This document shows positions 6,001-7,853 of a DNA stretch of 7,853 nucleotides, piece after piece (position 1 is the first letter of the stretch; every line of letters begins with the position of its first letter). The notes beneath the pieces were generated by a model. The model did no database searches. It had not been told where the DNA came from and worked only from the letters and a program-made list of their open reading frames with translations. This DNA comes from an uncultured Gammaproteobacteria bacterium (GTDB lineage: Bacteria; Pseudomonadota; Gammaproteobacteria; CAJQNE01): the NCBI GenBank assembly GCA_905479545.1, contig CAJQNE010000092.1:1-7853 (forward strand). Reading direction: 5' to 3'. The translations under genes and the position numbers were made by a program.

Positions 6001-6763
6001 TGGCGCTGCCCGTCCGGCCGCTTGTGACCAAGGCGCGTTCGAACGCATAGCTGCTGACGAAAATGTAGTAGTCGCCAGTAATAATCGCGCCAGCACTACC
6101 GTTACCGCGGGTACTAATACCGTGCTGCTAGCTTTTGGTTTAACTAACAACTCGGCAAGCAACATCAACGTGAGTGGCATAACCGGTCAGCTGCGGGTGA
6201 ACGAAGCGAATCGAATCGATTCTGTTGAAAACGTGAGAACCTTCATCGACGTAAATGGCAATGGCCTACTCGACCCAGGCACTGATATGCAGGTCGCCTC
6301 AACCAATACCTTCAACACTGACGGTTCAATGACAGTTACCTTTACTGGTAACTATTTGTTGGAGGCGAACAGCGATCCGGATTTCCTGGTCATTGCTAAC
6401 CTCGATTGCGAAACGGATACGGCTTCAGCAGTAACGTCAACTTCAGCAAGCAGCATGGCCAAGCCAGCTGTAGCTGGCAGCGTATTGTTAGGTCTGTTCG
6501 CGATTCTGTCGCTGGGTATTCGTCGTCGCACCCAGCTGCTATTGGTTGCAGTATTGGCTGTTGCCGGCCTTACCGCTTGTAGCGATAACAACATCAGCCT
6601 GATACCGGGTGAAAACACACCTGCCGGAGCTGATGGTTCAGTCGCTGATGCTAACGCGGAAATAGCCGGTGAGGTTCAGCTTGCGCTAACCTCGGTTAAC
6701 AGCGGTGATGTGTTTGTTGTTAGCGGCTTGCCAATCAACGGCCCGGGCATCTCTTGTCCCTAA
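3011..6763 (+). CDS. Exported right-handed beta-helix repeat protein with CSLREA and choice-of-anchor-Q-like motifs and an internal lipobox
   Basis: A 1250-residue surface or secreted protein. I chose ATG 3011 because it directly precedes a Sec signal peptide: basic residues at 9-20, hydrophobic core about 22-38, predicted cleavage after PVHA (42). The frame is open back to a TTG at 2828, but that would add 61 residues of unlike composition ahead of the signal. The order of parts is: a CSLREA-type motif, CTLREAVMNANAN (61-73); a Gly/Asn/Thr-rich parallel beta-helix (about 100-960) dominated by five supermodules from residue 184 to 886; a choice-of-anchor-Q-like block (CGATDQRG to CDQGAFE, 991-1011); a beta-rich domain (about 1012-1135) with a calcium-loop-like DVNGNGLLDPGTD (1080-1092); a hydrophobic segment 1152-1170 followed by RRR; a second hydrophobic segment 1176-1189 ending in the lipobox LTAC (C1190); and a 60-residue tail. 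There is no C-terminal beta-barrel, so it is not a classical autotransporter. I see no recognisable catalytic site. An adhesive or structural envelope role is the best guess. It stands alone, with its own candidate promoter and terminator. Confidence 0.93.
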   Translation: MTPQMNATRATKRIGSTPLKYGASAVSALALFCASALAPVHAATITVDNASDAVIAGNGECTLREAVMNANANDNVASGADCAAGEGGGVVDVINMGAVTYPLVNGELAISDAVIFNQNNAASTIDAAATSRIFNATAPMTLNNVTLVNGLADGAANPANSGGAILTTAELTVNGGAMNNNTSVRAGGAIEAQGDNTVTLNNVDFSGNDAGAGPGNGGVLHVSGAADVVVTGGSFTGNTAQEGGVLWNNAGTMTVTDSNFSMNNATCNGSGTNLGGGALFNLAGTLTVTGSTSITGNNANGAVCSGGGILTNDGTTLNVMDGVTISGNTANRAGGGIEMRAGSTATIGNVTMDANTANTTGTGAGGNGGAIHITGDGDATLTGGTYTNNIAASEGGGLWNGAGTMTVDGSTITGNTANGGTADAGDADGQGGGGIFNEGGTVTVMGSTSIMSNVAAGAVSSGGGIFSKGALNVMDGVTISDNTANRAGGGIEMRAGTTATIGNVTMNNNTANTTAGGGGGNGGAIHITGNGNATLTGGSYTNNEAAAEGGALWNGGGTMTVDGSTITDNIANGGTADTGDNNAQGGGGIFNEGGTVNVENSTVIRNNQAAGNVSSGGGIFTNVGTTLNVIGGVVIADNTANRAGGGIESRAGSTTSLLDMTLEGNTANVTAGGGGGNGGGMHITGDGDVTADAILVVRNMADTEGGGLWNSAGTMTVMNSSLIDNMGSGAGAANGGGALFNNGGGGAGVITVTNSRLLNNSADGTAGSGGAILALTGTVNVTDSVIAGNTANRAGGGVEVATGATVNLTRVTLGGTSSVAGNNAQGTGTPPGNGGGLHIGGTGTAVIANSSVGFNQAREGGGLWNSNEGSLTVSNTTISNNTARASTGGGIHLDAGSGASSTNIFNAITVARNSATAGSGIAVETGVPATANSSLIVENSGDNVNGMLAGSANLQDVTGAIGRYEIRGGFTATHELVSSFAGVDGGSSAACGATDQRGAARPAACDQGAFERIAADENVVVASNNRASTTVTAGTNTVLLAFGLTNNSASNINVSGITGQLRVNEANRIDSVENVRTFIDVNGNGLLDPGTDMQVASTNTFNTDGSMTVTFTGNYLLEANSDPDFLVIANLDCETDTASAVTSTSASSMAKPAVAGSVLLGLFAILSLGIRRRTQLLLVAVLAVAGLTACSDNNISLIPGENTPAGADGSVADANAEIAGEVQLALTSVNSGDVFVVSGLPINGPGISCP
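3560..4000 (+). repeat. Beta-helix supermodule 1 (residues 184-330, 147 aa)
   Basis: The first and most divergent copy of the long internal repeat. It starts at VRAGGAIEAQ, which aligns with NRAGGGIEMR in later copies. It has the LWN motif (W247) and ends at the GNTA before the next NRAGGG. It alone carries two cysteines, C267 and C304, in loops after its third and fourth coils, where later copies have no cysteine. Confidence 0.8.
4001..4462 (+). repeat. Beta-helix supermodule 2 (residues 331-484, 154 aa)
   Basis: Starts NRAGGGIEMRAGSTATIG. Five successive coils can be read, each opening with a Gly-rich turn: AGGGIE, GNGGAIH, EGGGLWN (W399), GGGGIFN and SGGGIFS. Each has a T/V-rich strand and ends in an Asn-rich turn. 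It is very similar in protein sequence to module 3, while many codons differ synonymously. Confidence 0.9.
4463..4930 (+). repeat. Beta-helix supermodule 3 (residues 485-640, 156 aa)
   Basis: Starts NRAGGGIEMRAGTTATIG and repeats the same five-coil order as module 2: NRAGGG, GNGGAIH, EGGALWN (W553), GGGGIFN and SGGGIFT. It is the closest match to module 2, including the shared phrase MTVDGSTIT and the loop NGGTAD. Confidence 0.9.
4931..5383 (+). repeat. Beta-helix supermodule 4 (residues 641-791, 151 aa)
   Basis: Starts NRAGGGIESRAGSTTSLL. It keeps GNGGGMHITGDGD, EGGGLWN (W709), GGGALFN and SGGAIL in order, but the strands and loops have diverged more than between modules 2 and 3. Confidence 0.87.
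5384..5668 (+). repeat. Beta-helix supermodule 5, truncated (residues 792-886)
   Basis: Starts NRAGGGVEVATGATVNL and contains the GNGGGLHI and EGGGLWN (W864) coils. It loses register after the ISNNTARAS turn, where irregular coils (TGGGIHLDAG onward) lead into the C-terminal cap. Only the first three coils of the five-coil plan are clear. Confidence 0.78.
6455..6580 (+). other. C-terminal hydrophobic hairpin with lipoprotein-signal-like second half (residues 1149-1190)
   Basis: Residues 1152-1170 form a hydrophobic, CTERM-like segment (AVAGSVLLGLFAILSLGI). They are followed by the basic triplet RRR (1171-1173) and then QLLLVAVLAVAGLTAC (1175-1190). The second half has the three parts of a lipoprotein signal: a basic n-region, a hydrophobic core, and a lipobox L-T-A-C with Ser at +2. 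Whether it is processed, or simply forms a membrane hairpin, cannot be told from sequence. Confidence 0.6.
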
Positions 6764-6778
6764 GTTGAGCTAAGCACG

Positions 6779-6814
6779 AAAAAGCCGGGGTGATCTGATC
6801 ACCCCGGTTTTTTT
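6779..6814 (+). terminator. Intrinsic terminator of the beta-helix gene
   Basis: A GC-rich inverted repeat, CCGGGGTGATC (6785-6795) and GATCACCCCGG (6797-6807), is followed by seven T (6808-6814), 21 bp after the stop codon. A run of five A just before the stem (6779-6783) would extend the pairing and makes the element potentially active on the other strand too. Confidence 0.93.
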
Positions 6815-6864
6815 ACGCCTGTAGAAAGCTGTTTGCGGCTTAGCAACGCGCTAAACTAGTAATT

Positions 6865-7853
6865 ATGACGAATCAAACCAACATCCCCGGCAACGACGCA
6901 GCCGCACCCTCAAAAATACCGGCATTAGGCTGGTGGCAAATATTGAAGCGTACTTTTCATGCGATGGACGAGCAGAGCCTTAGCTTGCTGTCAGCGGGCG
7001 TGGCGTTTTACTTTTTGGTGGCGTTGTTCCCGTTGCTAACGGCGTTTTTGTCGCTGTACGGCTTACTTGGAGACCCTGCCACGTTATCGGAAAAACTGTT
7101 CGCGTTAGGTGGCTGGGTACCGACTCAGGCTCTGGAATTGCTCCGTGACCAGTTAGATGAAGTGATGAGTAGCCGTGATGGCGCTTTGGGTATTGGTGTT
7201 GTGGTGGGCTTTGTAGTGGGCCTATGGGGTGCCGCGAGGGGTTCCGAAGCGCTGGTGCGAGCGCTGAATGTTACTTATCGGGAACATAGCCGTAAGAACA
7301 TGCTGGTGCAGCGTTTGCTGGGCATGGTGGTGACTTTCAGCATGATTGCGTTTTTGTTGCTGGCAGTGCTCACCGTGGCGGGGTTAACGTTCATACTGGA
7401 TGTGGTTTACCTGCCCGCAAAACTTGAAACACTAATTAGCTACGCCCGTTGGCCAATCTTATGGCTGCTGGCCGTTACTGCATTGGCGGTGTTGTATCGC
7501 TACGCTCCCTCGCGTGAACAACCACGCTGGAGCTGGCTGAGTTTGGGGGCTGCTACGGCCACCGGAATGTGGCTTATCGGTTCGCTGCTGTTCTCGTTAT
7601 ACGTTAGTAACTTCAGCTCCTACAACGAGGCATATGGTTCGCTTGGCGCCGTTATGGTGCTTATGTTGTGGTTCTGGCTTACGGTATTTTCGATATTGCT
7701 CGGTGGCCAGTTCAATTCGGAAATGGAATACCAAACCCGTCGCGACACCACTGCCGGTATACCGTTACCGTTGGGCAAACGGGGAGCGTATGTGGCGGAC
7801 CACCATATCGGTGATTCACAGGAGGAGCGCTCTGTGCCGATGTCTGAAGTTTG
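6865..7853 (+). CDS. YihY/virulence factor BrkB family membrane protein, incomplete at right edge
   Basis: 329 residues are visible, ending in SVPMSEV followed by TG at the window edge. A TGA stop there would complete the protein, but that cannot be seen. Six hydrophobic segments lie at about 43-66, 109-125, 154-179, 196-211, 225-247 and 258-281, the count typical of the family. Family motifs include SAGVAFYFLVALFPLLTAF (43-61), the GLWGAARGSEALVRALN block (119-135), YRYAPSREQPRW (211-222) and the signature YGSLGAVMVLMLWFW (257-271) followed by LLGGQFN (278-284). The polar C-terminal tail is presumably cytoplasmic. YihY/BrkB proteins are inner-membrane proteins. They were once called ribonuclease BN by mistake (true RNase BN is a different protein), and BrkB was linked to serum resistance in Bordetella; the molecular function is unsettled. 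The first in-frame ATG after a stop at 6841 is 6865. No Shine-Dalgarno is apparent before it. It follows the terminator, so it probably has its own promoter. Confidence 0.92.
   Translation, partial: MTNQTNIPGNDAAAPSKIPALGWWQILKRTFHAMDEQSLSLLSAGVAFYFLVALFPLLTAFLSLYGLLGDPATLSEKLFALGGWVPTQALELLRDQLDEVMSSRDGALGIGVVVGFVVGLWGAARGSEALVRALNVTYREHSRKNMLVQRLLGMVVTFSMIAFLLLAVLTVAGLTFILDVVYLPAKLETLISYARWPILWLLAVTALAVLYRYAPSREQPRWSWLSLGAATATGMWLIGSLLFSLYVSNFSSYNEAYGSLGAVMVLMLWFWLTVFSILLGGQFNSEMEYQTRRDTTAGIPLPLGKRGAYVADHHIGDSQEERSVPMSEV

Noticed and set aside
3011..6763. Classical autotransporter (type V secretion) or CRISPR-like direct repeat array
   Set aside because: There is no C-terminal beta-barrel; the protein ends in hydrophobic segments and a short tail. 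The DNA repeats are long, in frame and divergent in codons, so they are coding repeats, not spacers and direct repeats.
6570..6763. Separate small lipoprotein gene fused by a sequencing frameshift
   Set aside because: The frame is continuous, no start codon or ribosome binding site lies in the right place before the RRR segment, and the in-frame join looks natural. It is kept as a processing question, not a second gene.

Overview
The window looks like a moderately GC-rich chromosomal segment of a free-living Gram-negative bacterium, most likely a gammaproteobacterium. That placement rests on the RDD / SpoIIM-like / membrane-protein gene order, the presence of a YihY/BrkB-family protein, and a large exported protein with a Sec signal peptide and a lipobox. 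It is inferred from gene content only; there is no rRNA or other phylogenetic marker here.

Layout. (1) Positions 1-2720, minus strand, hold a compact operon read right to left: an RDD-family membrane protein, a SpoIIM-like (stage II sporulation protein M family) membrane protein, and the N-terminal 276 residues of a polytopic membrane protein that runs off the left edge. The genes overlap by 4 bp (GTGA) and 11 bp, and the two downstream genes have clear Shine-Dalgarno sequences, so translational coupling is likely. This trio usually sits beside MoxR/DUF58 genes in Proteobacteria, which would lie to the left. (2) Positions 2721-3010 are a divergent intergenic region with one reasonable sigma70-type promoter facing right. 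(3) Positions 3011-6763, plus strand, hold a 1250-residue exported beta-helix protein. In order it has a signal peptide, a CSLREA-type motif, a parallel beta-helix made of five long (147-156 residue) supermodules (the fifth shorter), a choice-of-anchor-Q-like motif, an Ig-like/calcium-loop-like domain, and an unusual C-terminus. There a hydrophobic segment plus RRR is followed at once by a second hydrophobic segment ending in a lipobox (LTAC) and a 60-residue tail. (4) A strong intrinsic terminator follows at 6779-6814. (5) From 6865 a YihY/BrkB-family six-helix membrane protein runs to the right edge, where only the final codon or so is missing.

The left operon and the right-hand YihY gene are conserved envelope genes of poorly known function. 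The beta-helix gene stands alone between them, with its own promoter and terminator. It is the most interesting element, for its higher-order repeat architecture and for the buried lipoprotein-like signal near its C-terminus. I see no RNA genes, CRISPR arrays, insertion sequences or phage genes.
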